From: Struthidea cinerea
Taxonomy: Eukaryota; Chordata; Aves; Passeriformes; Corcoracidae
Assembly: GCA_013397865.1 (NCBI GenBank)
Contig: VZTI01003805.1
Location: forward strand, 951,358 to 1,015,357
Direction: 5' to 3'
DNA: 64,000 nt
Positions within the stretch are counted from its first letter, which is position 1; every line of letters begins with the position of its first letter. The notes under the pieces were generated by a model. The model was given only the letters and a program-made list of their open reading frames with translations. It did no database searches and had not been told where the DNA came from. Shown here piece by piece: positions 39,501-51,154 of this stretch. The position numbers were made by a program, and so were the translations under genes.

Positions 39501-39849
39501 TGCAGCTGACAGCATCTTTCCATTAACATTTCCTCTGCCCAAAATTTAAAGCCCTACAGGATATCCAGTTAGGTTTGAAGCTTTTCCTTATGATTTTTTT
39601 TCTCTGCATGTAAAAAGTTCCACATATTCTTAGACCTTGGGCTGAGAATTTGAAGACTTTCCACACGAGTTATGACACGCTCAGTTCGTTGATTTGGGTA
39701 AGTACTCCATGCAGCATTTCAGAGTCTGTCTTTTAGAATCTGAAAAGCACTTTGCAGACTCTCTGGTAGAGACATTAGAAGTCTGTGACCAACCCAGACC
39801 TGGCAACAACAAGGTTGTTTCCTAAAGGAAAGCAAGCAAAGAGCCAGTT

Positions 39850-40260
39850 GTAATAACAGAGCTGGCAGAGCCTTCATCACCCAGGGGCCAGCTCCTCACC
39901 CTGCTGAGGGGAGCAGGGCAGACCCAGAGAAGGGGGCCAGGCTCAGCCAAGATGCCAGATCACCCCTCATGGTGAGGAGGTCCCAAGAAGTGGATCCATG
40001 GATGAGGGTTGGGATCAGGTCACTGGGCAGGTCCACAGTGATGAGGCTCTGTCAGGCCAGAGCAGCAAGTCCCTGGGCTGGCTCCTGGATCAAGGAAGGG
40101 ATCCTATGACTGAGCCAGACCAGCACCTGCAGCCCAGCCTGATGGGGCTGAGCTTAAACAGAGCTCCAGGCCCATGGGGGCAGATGGAGGTCCCAGGTGA
40201 AGCTTCTGGAGGTTCATTAGGGCTTATTTTAGTGCCCTTAGGGCTCAGACACTGTGGGAA
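39850..40260. other. GC-rich, CpG-poor block of unknown origin
   Basis: About 400 bp stand out from AT-rich surroundings by high G and C, with many CCAG, CTGG and GGCAG words and very few CpG. An open frame of 99 codons on the plus strand (39998-40297) comes from the low stop density of GC-rich DNA and resembles no protein I know. The texture is like a decayed LTR or other repeat, but I cannot identify a family and saw no terminal repeats or target-site duplication. Confidence 0.4.
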
Positions 40261-43200
40261 ATACGTTATTGAAATGCAATCTCACAACAAACAATAGCTT
40301 AGCTGTGCTGCTGTTTCATGGTTTTTAGATTCTTATATGTTTATTTCACATAATTAGGCACCATTAGAGCTGGGCACTTTATCACTTGATGGACTATTCA
40401 GTGTCAGTAGGTCAGGCACAGCAGTTATTCCATTAGGGTTCACCAGCTCCTGCAGCAGCAGCCCTTCTACTGTCCTGTACTAAGCACAAATTTTTGTCTC
40501 TTTTTTGTTTGTCTTTTTAAAACTACTGACATGCTGCAGAAGGAAAAGGTGTATTTGAATGTTTGTTCATGCTTTGAGATGCACACTCAAATCTCTTAGC
40601 AAACCACGGTATTGTAGCAGAGCTTTGGACATTAGTTTGAGATTTCTCTTTGCTGTGGAAACCCTTTAACTGAGTCAGACCTGATTATCATTTCCTTAAC
40701 AAGTCACTCATCTTATTTCACATAAAAAAGGCACCAGAGTAACCTTTAGCCAAGTCTCCAGCCTACATAAAAAGCACAGATGTGAGGATGCTGCAGAGGA
40801 AACAGACGAGATACCAATTACACTGCTCTGGGAACCTTCTGTTCCAGCAGTTACGTAGGGATGCTGCAGAGGCTCGCTAACAGCACCACATAAATTTTAT
40901 CTTACATTTAGCTGCCAAGATGCACATCTTCAGTGCAACAGGAGAGAAGTTTTGCATTTCATTGTGTTACAATTATCTTTAATTACATCGCTGTCATTTT
41001 TAACACCGTGAGATGGAATCAACGTTTATGGCCACACACATGTAGGAGACATGAATCAGATCATACCTCCTCTGCATGATCTCCTTCAAGGGAAAAAATC
41101 AGATTAAATCCTTCTTAGTGTCATCTAGCATTAGAAATGAATTAAAATACAAAACATGGATCACAAAGACAGTGCAGAAACCCTAAAGTTTAGAGATCAA
41201 GGAAAGTCTTTACATTATCCTACTGTTAAAAGGGAAATTTGTTTAGTGCATTGGGATTTACTTTTAAAGGCTCAAACTGTTACTGAAGTTTGATCCATTT
41301 TGATCTTGCAATAGTTTGAATGTCTCTGAAACCAAGATCCAAGTTTACATAGCTGCTTTATAATTGATGAAATCTGAACCACAAGCTTGATATGGTGATA
41401 TTTACACTCTAATATATTGTAGGGATAACCCAGCTAGGACTGTCTTGCATTATCTGGAGCAGCTTTATGCCACAAGTGGCAAGCAAAAGCCTGTTGAATT
41501 ATAAAATCCAAACAGAGGCTGCAGGACTAAACAGTGCTAGTTTTTTTCAGACTTTCCCCCTGGGATTAGTCTTCTACCCTGACAGCATTTACTTTCCTAA
41601 ATTTGCAGTGTAACGTGGTGGTGTAGCGGGGCTTGGGTCAGGTTTGTGTCAAAGGAGGAACTGTGTTGGTTGGGTTTAGCTAATCTGAGTGCAACCTGCC
41701 AGTTCAGGTGAGATTATGTATCTAAACAAATCTGGAAAATACCTGAATTCAGAGGCTTTTGCAGACTCAGGTTACATAAGACTTTTCCTCTGAGTCACTT
41801 CCAGAGGAAATGAAAAAGTGCCACCACATTCCTGAAGGAAGGTGCTGATCTTCTGAGTCAGTCCAGTGTGGGATGTTATTCTGGGAGAAAGCAAAATAAT
41901 GATATTCAACCCATTCAAAATTAAATTAAAGACTTGGGATACTCTCACAATAATTTCTTCACACTGTGACTACCACTTATTGTTGTTTGTTCCAACTCTG
42001 TGTGCTTCCCAGCATTGCTGCCTGTACTGGTGGTGAGATCCAGAGGGTGCTGGCCTCAGCTTCACAGCTCTGGGATGCTGAAGTGCTTGGGGGGCAGGTA
42101 CTATAGAAATAAGCCAGTTGTTTCTTATCAGAGCTGTTGCTGCCTTTAGGGACTGTTCTGCCATCACAGGATTGTAACCTACTCCAGCATTGCCTCACGC
42201 CTGCCTGGGAATGCCTTTGGCATGGAGAGGGACTTCTTGGTGGAATTCCTAAATATGCACTAAGTCAGGGAAGGAAGTGCTGGTAGGATGAGGATTGGTC
42301 TGTGATGATGCAGTGGACCAAGGTACAAAGACACTGATCAAGTCTAGTTGATGTTTTACAATTTAGGGCTCAGGTTAATGTGAGTGATTTAGGAGGTGCA
42401 GGGTTTATGATCTCTGGGTACAAATTCCCACTTCTGCCAAGCTGAAAGGTAATACTGTGAAACGAAATACCTCTTCCAGTTCTTGTGGCAGAAACAGGGG
42501 GCTCCCATTATTCTTCCTTGTGAACAGTGGCATTCTGTATGGTGTGGGTTTTATAGGATATTCCTCATACAGCTGGAGGTGAGTGTGCAGCTGCAGATAC
42601 CTTGCAGTTCGTCATTCAGTCACATCTCACATCCACTAATGAATATTTTGCATGAGTGCTGGTTCATTTGGTATAGCTGAGAAGTGAAAATGTGAAATAG
42701 TCAGAAAGTTTTCAGATATATATAAGACTTTATTTTTTCCCTTTTGGGTAGAGGAATATAATGCCTGAACTGGTGAATAAGAGATTATAAAGATCAGTAA
42801 TTCATATATTACTAGTTTGTATAAAACTATTTTATTTTTACCTGAAGTACCTGAAAGAATTTGCTGCTCTTGTTCTATTGGAAACATGTCAACCTCAAAT
42901 TTCTGCAACGGAGAGGGAACAGAAACCTATTATTGTAATGATGTCCCATATATGATACTTGAAATTCTAATGGAACTGTTTAAGCTGACAATTGCAGAGA
43001 AACAGGCAATACTGTAGATCAAATCTAACTTAATATGGAACAAATGGAGTGAATTACCTGAAAATTACAACTGAAATAGCAACTCAGTTATGTGTGCACA
43101 GGCAGTCGTGTACTCATGGTTGTCTTAGTCGTGATGTACAAGTCCTAAAGATTTTAGTAAAAATAGATGCTAAGCATACTTTCAGAATGTTCCAGGAAGT

Positions 43201-43631
43201 CTCATCTTCCTCTTGGTAACAAAACGCTGCATGATTACCAGTTGGGTTATGTCAGGAAGAAGATCTGAGCATTTTGAAATGCAGACCAGTGATTGTAGCA
43301 CCTTTGCCTGGACGCTGGACTGATGACTGCCTCACACTTTGAAGCGTTCGCATGGGCGTTCAGATTTTAAATGTTTAATACGGTTTAAGACAGTGGGAGA
43401 GAGCACCATTTTTCAAGCTTTCTGAAAATGAGATCTGTTGAAAAACACCAAACTCCTTCACCTACTAAATGCACATTTATATTTGTATCTACTCTTAGTT
43501 TTCCTTCCACTGATATTTAGAAAGAATGTCTCTGTCCATTTGCTTTCAGAGGTTTTGTTGACTGCCAGGACCTAGAACTTTTCCATTTATTAAGTCTTCT
43601 TTCACCTAGAAAGATTTGAACTTGTTAGAGC

Positions 43632-44062
43632 AAGGAGGGGAAGGGCCATAAACACGGCCAGAAGGCTGGAGCATCTCTGCTTTAAGGACAGACAGAGCTG
43701 GGGTTGTTCAGTGTGGAGAAGGTTCCAGGGAGATCTTGCTGAGGCCTTTCTTTAGTGCTTAAAAGGGGGCTTATAAGAAAGACAGAAACATTTTACTGAG
43801 GCCAGTAGTGACAGGACAAGAGGCAACAGCTTTAAGTTGGATTTAGGTCGGATATAAGAAAGAATTTTTTTTCCTATAAGGATGCTGAGGCATGGCACAG
43901 ATCGCCCAGAGAAGCTGTGGATGCCCCATCCCTCAAGTCTGAGATCAGGTTGGATGGGACTTTGAGCAACCTGGTTTAGTGGAAGGTGTCCCTGCCCATG
44001 GAAGGGGAAGGAATAAGAGAACTTTGAGGTTCCCTTGCAACTCCAGCCATTCTGTGACTGGA
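43632..44062 (+). mobile_element. CR1 LINE 3' fragment, sense
   Basis: The interval follows the standard order of the avian CR1 3' end on the plus strand. It has a GGCTGGAGCA block, GGGGTTGTTCAGTGTGGAGAA, AGTGCTTAAAAGGGGGCTTA, GTGACAGGACAAGAGGCAAC, CCCAGAGAAGCTGTGGATGC, GAGCAACCTGGTTTAGTGGA and a terminal CCATTCTGTGA. It is a 5'-truncated copy of about 430 bp with substitutions and small indels, so not recently active. It lies about 0.8 kb before the acceptor of the next exon. The boundaries are estimates. Confidence 0.92.
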
Positions 44063-44834
44063 TGAAAACATAAGCTGTAAAGTCAGCTAAAATACATGTT
44101 TGTAATTACTGCTGCTTGTTTGGGTTTTCTCTGAAGCGTGTTGCAAACACCATAATTAATTGGATTTCAAACATTGAATGCTTCAGTTGAGCAGCACAGG
44201 GGTATGTGTGGCACAAACAGGTGGCTGCCTAAGGCAGGGATTGTTTAAATGTTGTGGGCTGTGAGGCATCTGCATAAGCACGGATTAGTCAGATCTGGCT
44301 GGAAGCACAAGTCGTCCTTTCAGCTGGAACTTCCTGTCATTAATGCTCCACAAAATTAGGAAGATGTTCAAAGACAAGAAGTGGCACTACAGAGGTGTTA
44401 TATTAGACTGACGTGTGTAGCCTGGTCCTTGGAGGTATTTGTTCTTATCACAACACTGTGAAATGTGACCAAATTGGGTGCAGCAGACACCTCCTCCTCC
44501 CTGTAGAGCTGGCTTGTAGTCTGTCACAGGAACATGGACACTGGAGCTCCAGACTGACACCAATTAGCACTTCTTGTCAGGAGATGTGTGTAGCCCATGC
44601 TTGTGTGACTCAACCAGCAGCAGTGTTACTTAATTGAGCCTGACACTCTTAGAAAAATGGGGCCAAAATCCAATTTTTTAGGACAGTAGCTTATTGATGC
44701 CAAATTCAGAAACTTTTATTTTGGCCTTAGACAGTGACCTTTGAGAACAATATGTCATTTAAAATTATATAACTCCCTTCCCTTTTTTAACTCACCATTG
44801 GATCTTGTTGTTTTTTATTTGTTTGTTTTTCCAG

Positions 44835-45020
44835 ACTGGAACAAACGGATTGAATACAGGCCTGGCTCTGGCAGCATACCCTTGTTTCCCAGCATCCATC
44901 TAGAAACATGTGATGGACCAGTGTCCTCAATCCACACCACCATTGAATTGCAGACCAATTACATTGGAAAGGGCTGTGACCGTGAAACCTACTCAGAAAA
45001 ATCTCTGCAGAAATTATGTG
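44835..45020 (+). CDS. CLSTN2: CLSTN2 exon, linker and start of LNS/laminin-G-like domain (probably exon 6)
   Basis: This 186-bp exon has two bases completing Asp, 61 codons from WNKRIEYRPG to SEKSLQKLC, and one base of the next Gly codon. It encodes the stretch between cadherin repeat 2 and the LNS fold, with the hallmark LFPSIHLETCDG and NYIGKGCDRETYSEKSL segments found across calsyntenins. Cysteines in LETC, KGC and KLC are conserved in the family. The PGSGSIPLFPS wording points to CLSTN2 and not CLSTN1. The acceptor TTTTTCCAG is strong. The donor TG|GTACGA is poor at the last exonic positions and +4, and is fixed by the phase of the next exon. It probably covers residues 263-324. Confidence 0.96.
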
Positions 45021-45180
45021 GTACGAATATGGTTTTCAGTTGACATTATAATTTTTTTTTTCCAGACAAAGCACCAGTTCCTTGTGACCTGTAAGCATGC
45101 AGCACTTGGATTTAGCTCAGCTGGTTCACCTTGGATCGTAGCAATGGAAATGGAGAGAGTGGTGATATTTGACAGCTGCT

Positions 45181-45323
45181 CCATTCTTCTTTTCCATTTG
45201 TTTTCACTCTATTTCATACTTTCTCCCCACCTGCCTTTATTTTTTTTCTCTCCTGATCCTATTCCCTTCTCTATTTTTCCTTCTTCCTCATTCCACCTCT
45301 TTCTCCTTCTTTCTTCCCTCTGT
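45181..45323 (+). repeat. Polypyrimidine tract
   Basis: About 140 bp are composed largely of C and T with scattered A and few G, located 160 bp after the exon ending at 45020. Such tracts can bind PTB-type splicing regulators, but any role here is speculation. The same composition produces a spurious open frame rich in Phe, Ser and Leu. Confidence 0.65.
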
Positions 45324-48300
45324 TACAAATACTGGTGTGACAGTGTAGTGAGATTTCCAGTGTAGATTTGCCATTACAGGAATGCCATAGGATTTGAAGG
45401 GAATTGAATCTCCCTGTTGTGTTTGTCCTCCTGACTCACCTTTCTGTTCTGCTGCTCAGTGCTGTGCCAGAGGACAAACAAACAAAAAGTAGAAGAGTAT
45501 TTTGGGCAATCATTTGAGCAAAAATATTTAAGAAACATGAATTTCAGATAAGCGCTGACCTCGCGAAGAAATATTTCCTAATTATTTTCCTCCTTTTTTG
45601 TGTTTTTTGATAACTTGGTGTAAAAGGCACAAATCAATTTGGAAAGGCAGATTAAATACTTGAAGATACTGCTGTATTTTTTTCAGACTTTAAGATTCTG
45701 TATCTGACAAAGCAATGGCCACACAATGATGCCTTTATCTTTTGAGATCAGCTGTCCCTCCTGCTCCTCTAATATCCTGTCTTTAGAGTCCTCCTCTGAA
45801 GCCTTGATGGTGTGGACATTGATTCCTGTCTTCTCCAAAATGTCTCTTCTCCTGGCTCCTGTCTGAGCTACAGTAGCAATCGTGCAATTTTTTTTCCATT
45901 TAAATGCGTGGATTTTGGTTTGGGGTGCTCTGGTGTAGGGCTTATCTTTGCTCTGATAACCACGCAGCAGTGCTGCAGATATGTTAAGAGCAATACACTA
46001 GCCTTTAAGAAAAAACTTTTGTACATGAAAAATTTCGGCCAGTGTTGCTAAATTATTAAAAATGGAGAAGCAATCTCCAGGGGAAAATAGTTGGCAGTTG
46101 CGATTATCAATTATCAGTGGAGATGGAGATAAGGAGGTAAAGGTGAGTGGGAGTAGTAGCATTGTCATAAAATCTGAATGTTTTCAACTTGAAAATTGCT
46201 TAGTTAAGATCACAGAAACAATCATGACTTTAATTCTGTCTCTTTATCCACCTGCCTGGGCTCTACAAGAGCAGATGAAAACCCATCTGCCCCAATGTGC
46301 ATCTTAATCGTGTTAATGACATTATATCTGAGAGGCTGAGCAAAGCTTGATTTCATAAAATACTAGAATTTTAATAAAAATAAATTTATTATAGCCAAAG
46401 TTAAAACCTTTTGCCTCCTCTAAGAATCTGCATTGGCAGCCAAAAGAACATTGCTTTGTGCTGTTACAGACCTGAACTGCAAATGGCACAGTCACTCCGT
46501 GCAGATCACTACGAACAAGACCTAAACCACAAAATTATTACCTTGAAATCAAACACTGGTAGCAGCTGTGTCCAACATTATCATTTCAAGTGTAGGGCTG
46601 AAAGGAGGTACCTTCAGCTGGTATAAAATTCCTCAGTTGAGGAAGGTTGTGCAAACTCTGAGGGGTTCAGTTTGCAGAGTGTGGCTTGACTGCCTCACCT
46701 GCTGACACGAGTGGAAAAGAGAATTACAAGAGTTTCTCGGGTCTGTCAGTGCCATTGTGGTGGCTGCAGGCAGCTCTGAGCGGTGGACAGATGTCACTGC
46801 TGATCTTGAGCTTTTGCTCAGCACATCCGTGAAGGAACAGAATGCAAAGCACTTGAGAAAACAGATAAGAGTGTAAGAGTGCAGGTAAATAGGGGGAAAA
46901 TTCTCACTGCGGAAAGAATATTTTTTTGTCCAAGTTTTCCATATCTTCATAGAGAGCAGACATGGCAGAAACTTGTAACAGGACTTTGATAAAAAGGCTG
47001 TAAGTGACAGTGTGGTGCTTTACATGAGAATTGCATTTAGCCTGGCCTGCACTTTGCTATTTAGTATTTATTACCATCCTTAATGTAGAGAGAACTCTTA
47101 CGAAATCAGGTTAAATTATTTCTGGAAATCAGTTTTTTCCCAGAAATTACCTTATTGTAACTAATGGCTGGATGATCAAATCCTTTGAAAAGGAAGAAAA
47201 CCCTGAATTTTTTTTGTCCAGTGAAGCACTGTGTGATTGAGGAGAGTGCAGAACTGAGCACTCACAGACAGCTCTGCACCACGTAAAATGCAAGGCTCTC
47301 TGTGTGTAATTAAAAGATCCAGTTTATAAATCCTGTGCTCATTTCTTCATTTATCTGTTGGAAATCTGGAGAAGGCAGATGCTAAGGAGGGTGAATTAAA
47401 ATTCATTTTTTATATGACAGAAGGTTTAAGCTTGCTTTTCAATAACCCAGAGATCTGCACTCCCTTGTACGGTCAAGGTGGGCAGCTTAAATGATTAAAT
47501 TACACTTGAGTCATTTTAAAGTCAAGGAATTATTAGTGTTGTGCCTGAAAGCATTTTAGTAAGCATTCTTTCACCTTGTCACCTGACAGTAATAAAAAGT
47601 ACACTCTGTCTAAAAGACACCATTTGGACTGCAAAAACATATCAGAATAAACCACGCTAAAAGAAAGGAGCCTAAAATATAGTGGAAAGATGGCTCTGGT
47701 GCTGTCTTCTTTCCCTCTAAATGTAGATAAAATAGAAAATAATGGGATTGCTAATTCTCTCATGTGGCAGATGGGAAACTGAGTCAGGGAAACACTGAGT
47801 ATCAGACTCAAGGCCCTGCTCCAGCTAGGATCCTGCCCTCTCACCATTACCCCGGCTGGTGTAGCATTGTAAGAGGCTCAAAGAAAGTTGCTGATCTGAT
47901 CAAGAAGTACAATTTGGGCTGGGTGTTATTTGGATGATTCAGTTCCAGCTAAGCCAGCAGTCTGGTCCAGCTCAGCGAGCAGCATCACTGTGTGCTTATC
48001 CTGGCACAAAATTTGGAGCCCAAATGTGCAGGATTGGGAGAGGAGGTGGGGCCAACTGCATAAATCACTTGTGAAAATAAACACTTTCATATGCAAGAGG
48101 TGCCTCAGGGGTCTCAGCCCAAAACTGAGCTTCATGCAGCAGTTCCTGCATTGTTCTGGGAGTATTTTTGGGAGAAAAGGGCATCAGGCACTACATTTTG
48201 GAAGAGCACTGATCCAATGATAAGGCTGTTCTGGGAACACCTCCAGACAGATCCTGTTTGGATTGCTCCAGGTCTGTCTCTGTACACAGCTGAGCAGCCT

Positions 48301-48580
48301 GGGACTCTGGCTGGATTTATTAGGATAGAAAAGGCATGATTTATTCCAGCCAAATCTCCCGAGCACATAATCCAATGGTTTTTCTCGGGGCAGGATTAAA
48401 ACACACTAACAGGATGAGATTCCAAACTCAGCCATAAATCTCCATACAAATATGGGCAGATAAAGTGGAACCTGTTGGGCTTGGTGCTGGTTACACAAAT
48501 GCTCTTGCACAAGCCTGACCTTAAGTTGGGCAAATAAGGTCATTTACCTGAGCACTTTGCTGAGTTTAATGAGCAATATG

Positions 48581-48690
48581 GAAGTGTTCAAGGCCAGGCT
48601 GGATGGGGCTTGAAGGTGCCCTGCCTATGGCAGGGGCATTGGAACTGGATGATCCTTGAGGACCCTTCCACCCCAAACTATTCTGTGATA
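48581..48690 (+). mobile_element. Short CR1 LINE 3' end fragment, sense
   Basis: GAAGTGTTCAAGGCCAGGCT, then GGATGGGGCTTGAAGGTGCC, CTGCCTATGGCAGGGGCATT, GGAACTGGATGATCCTTGAG and a terminal AAACTATTCTGTGATAATCT reproduce the last ~110 bp of the CR1 3' UTR. One internal segment (the AGCAACCTGGTCTAGTGGAA part) is deleted relative to the usual order. The copy is strongly 5'-truncated. Confidence 0.9.
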
Positions 48691-50264
48691 ATCTGACCAT
48701 GAGAGAATTCCATTTTGGAGTGTATCCTTGGATTAATTCTCATAGAAAAAATAGATATTTCCAAATGTTTGTGGCCAAAATAGATAGTGAGGGGTGAAGC
48801 TTCTCTGAGCTCATAATTTACCTAATACAAACATGTGCCCATTTAAAATGTATTTTCTTTGATATAAACCATGGTACAAGGAATTTCTGTTCCTTCTGGA
48901 AGTTTAAAAAACTGAATATAAAACTTAGCTCAGAAGGAAAATGAGTGAGAAAATAATGATTTTACCTGTGTCCTGTGCAAATAATTTTGTTTTTAGTGAA
49001 TTGAATTAAAGAAGAAAAAAATATTTATCCCGAATTGTGCCACCTGGATAAATTGGGTTTGATATATTCCTGCTGGTAACATCTCTGTATTAAGTAACAC
49101 AGTGTCATGTATTATCCAGAATTACAGTTTGTAAAATAAATAAACTTTGTCTCCATGCTCAAACTATGAACCTGTAGGTGTTAGGTTTGATATTTAAAAT
49201 ACCGCTTCAAAATAGCCTCATTTTACAGTAATAAGTTTTAGAGAAGAATCCAAGACATTCAGTTACAGAATAATGTGAATGTTTCCAAATCATTACTATA
49301 ATACGCTTTTTTAAAAGTCCATGTGATACAATTCTACACACTCTTGGCTTAAAATTCTGCACTCCTGCAGAGATTTGGGATCTTTTATCTCTTCTTGGAT
49401 GGTGAAGGCAGAATATCTTAGCAGGGGATTTTTTATGCTGTCATGGTTTGCTCACCATGTTGTCTCTTGACAAAGCAGCAACAGGAATACAAAGATTGTC
49501 TGTGCTTTTTACTCTTGGAATTGTATTTCCTTAATGCTAAATGCTGTCTTTCACCAGTAGGTAAATGCTCTGGGTAGCTCCTTACATGTGTTTAATAGTG
49601 CCTGGCAGTTGCTGAGCTGTAAGAAAACACAGAGCTGTGAAGAACTGTGGCTATTTTATCAGACCTTGGCACCGCGGTGTTTTCCATCTCGGTCTGTCAT
49701 TAAAGAACACGTGGAGTTACAGCCATCAAATGTGTACCAGAAACCAGCACTGAAGTGATATTATCCGGTCAGGGTGAATCCCCCCTGTGGACTGACATTC
49801 CTACCAGCCTTACTGTGGATATCCATGGCTGTCTGCTGGACACTGTGTGGCCTGTCCTGCATCCATCCCCACCGTGCTGTATTTTACCTCACATCATCCC
49901 CACCTATCTTCATGCTGTCAGGGAGGGAAGATAAATGCAGAAAATTGGTTTTGACTCTTAGCAGATCTTGAAACAGCTGAAGAAATGTCATTAATGAATT
50001 TCAGAAAATAATGAAAATTTCTGAGAAAGGTGACTTTATTTTTTATAGTTTTCTGTGCAGTACATTTAATCTAGAAAACTCTTGCTGGTTTACGATGGTT
50101 GATATTTTATAACGTTTCAGTGATTTGGCATTGAGGTTGGTAGGGCCATTTGGGTAGTAAAATAGTCTAAAGCGTGTGAATTAGAACCCTGGCCTATATT
50201 AAATTAATCTTCACAGCTTTTTCATTGGTCTCTCATCTTGTTATTCATTATATGTGATTTGCAG

Positions 50265-50513
50265 GAGCTTCCTCAGGTGCCATTGACCTGTTACCCTCTC
50301 CCAGTACAACAACCAACTGGACAGCTGGGCTCCTCATGGATAGCAATGACATCATTTTTAAATTTGATGGAAAGCAAGGAGCCAAAATCCCAGATGGAAT
50401 AGTCCCGAAAAATTTAACTGATCAATTCACCATCACTCTGTGGATGAAACATGGACCTAGTCCTGGGTTAAGAGCTGAGAAGGAGACTATTCTCTGCAAC
50501 TCTGACAAGACAG
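50265..50513 (+). CDS. CLSTN2: CLSTN2 exon, LNS domain first half (probably exon 7)
   Basis: This 249-bp exon has two bases completing Gly, 82 codons from ASSGAIDLLPSP to LCNSDKT, and one base of the next codon. It encodes the opening strands of the laminin-G/LNS sandwich: IIFKFDGKQGAKIPDG and QFTITLWMKHG are the typical LG beta strands. Two N-glycosylation sequons, NWT and NLT, are visible. ETILCNSDKT is shared with other calsyntenins. The acceptor GATTTGCAG and donor G|GTGAGT are both good. It probably covers residues 324-407. The next exon is only 519 bp away. Confidence 0.96.
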
Positions 50514-51032
50514 GTGAGTCTGTGTATGGGAAAGATGTTATGCAAAGGGAATATCAACAGCAGTAGAATGTTGCCATCTCTCCTCATTTCATTTGGTCTG
50601 AGCAAAAACTAATCTCAGATGGTGCCACTCTAAACATTGCTGACTTGAGAGCTTATTGAGGGGACTGATGAATACCTAAATTTCAAACACAGCTAGAGAG
50701 ATTTCTCAGGAATTGATTAATAAAATAACGAAATTATGTTTAATTTTTTTCATTATTTAGATTGGGAGAAAGTTCTAATTCTTCACTGAAACTAGCTATA
50801 TGAAATATGCATTTGGATTTGGTTTATTAGCTGGGACAGGACGATTCCATAAACAAAGCTGACGTGGCATAAGAAGATGCTCCTGGCAAGAACCATAATG
50901 ATCCATGAGAAAACTCAGTTCTTTGGGGTTTCTCTTACTTGGCTGGGTGTTGTCTGTGTATAAGACTTCCAGACACAACCAAAAGGGCTGCTGTGCGTGG
51001 GGTGGCTGAGCTGGGTGTGTCCCTCCCCGCAG
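50514..51032 (+). other. CLSTN2: Short CLSTN2 intron, 519 bp, phase 1
   Basis: The intron starts GTGAGTCT and ends CCTCCCCGCAG. It is the shortest intron visible here by threefold. AT-rich DNA in its 5' part gives way to GC-richer sequence towards the acceptor. It holds no repeat. Confidence 0.9.
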
Positions 51033-51154
51033 AGATGAACCGGCACCACTACGCGCTCTACGTGCACAACTGCCGGCTCGTGTTCCTGCTGCGCAAGGAC
51101 TTCGACCAGGCCGACACCTTCCGGCCCGCCGAGTTCCACTGGAAACTGGACCAG
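51033..51154 (+). CDS. CLSTN2: CLSTN2 exon, LNS domain continuation (probably exon 8)
   Basis: This 122-bp exon has two bases completing Glu, then 40 codons from MNRHHYALYVHN to AEFHWKLDQ, ending on a codon boundary (phase 0). It continues the LNS sandwich. RHHYALYVHNCRLVFLLRKD and TFRPAEFHWKLDQ match CLSTN2 as I recall it, with no difference noticed. Base content differs sharply from the preceding exons: about 63% G+C and 12 CpG in 122 bp. The donor CAG|GTACCG is moderate. A minus-strand open frame of 164 codons (50796-51290) is an antisense shadow of this GC-rich patch. The following exon, expected to start near ICDKEW, lies beyond the window. Confidence 0.96.

Larger units (their letters stand above)
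33552..44834 (+). other. CLSTN2: CLSTN2 intron, about 11.3 kb, phase 1
   Basis: The intron starts GTAAGGTT and ends in a T-rich tract plus CCAG. It contains a T15 run near 34727-34741, a TAAT-rich segment at about 36170-36310, an unidentified GC-rich block at about 39850-40260, and a sense CR1 at about 43632-44062. No additional exon is seen. Open frames on both strands are short and unconvincing. Confidence 0.85.
45021..50264 (+). other. CLSTN2: CLSTN2 intron, about 5.2 kb, phase 1
   Basis: The intron starts GTACGAAT and ends GATTTGCAG. A T10-rich tract with CCAG occurs only about 45 bp in (45050-45065), followed at 45091 by a GTAAGC donor-like site. A pyrimidine tract fills about 45181-45323, and a CR1 fragment lies at about 48581-48690. 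No further exon is supported. Confidence 0.85.

Noticed and set aside
45066..45090. 25-nt candidate microexon between CCAG and GTAAGC
   Set aside because: The upstream intron would be only 45 nt, too short for normal vertebrate splicing, and inclusion would shift the reading frame.
44910..45365. 151-codon plus-strand frame running past the exon end
   Set aside because: It is in a different frame from CLSTN2 and is extended by the polypyrimidine tract. No family resemblance.
24827..51154. Assignment to paralogue CLSTN1 or CLSTN3 instead of CLSTN2
   Set aside because: Segments such as PGSGSIPLFPS, GIVPKNLTDQF and RKDFDQADTFRP agree with CLSTN2 and differ clearly from CLSTN1 as I remember it. 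A database search would settle it.
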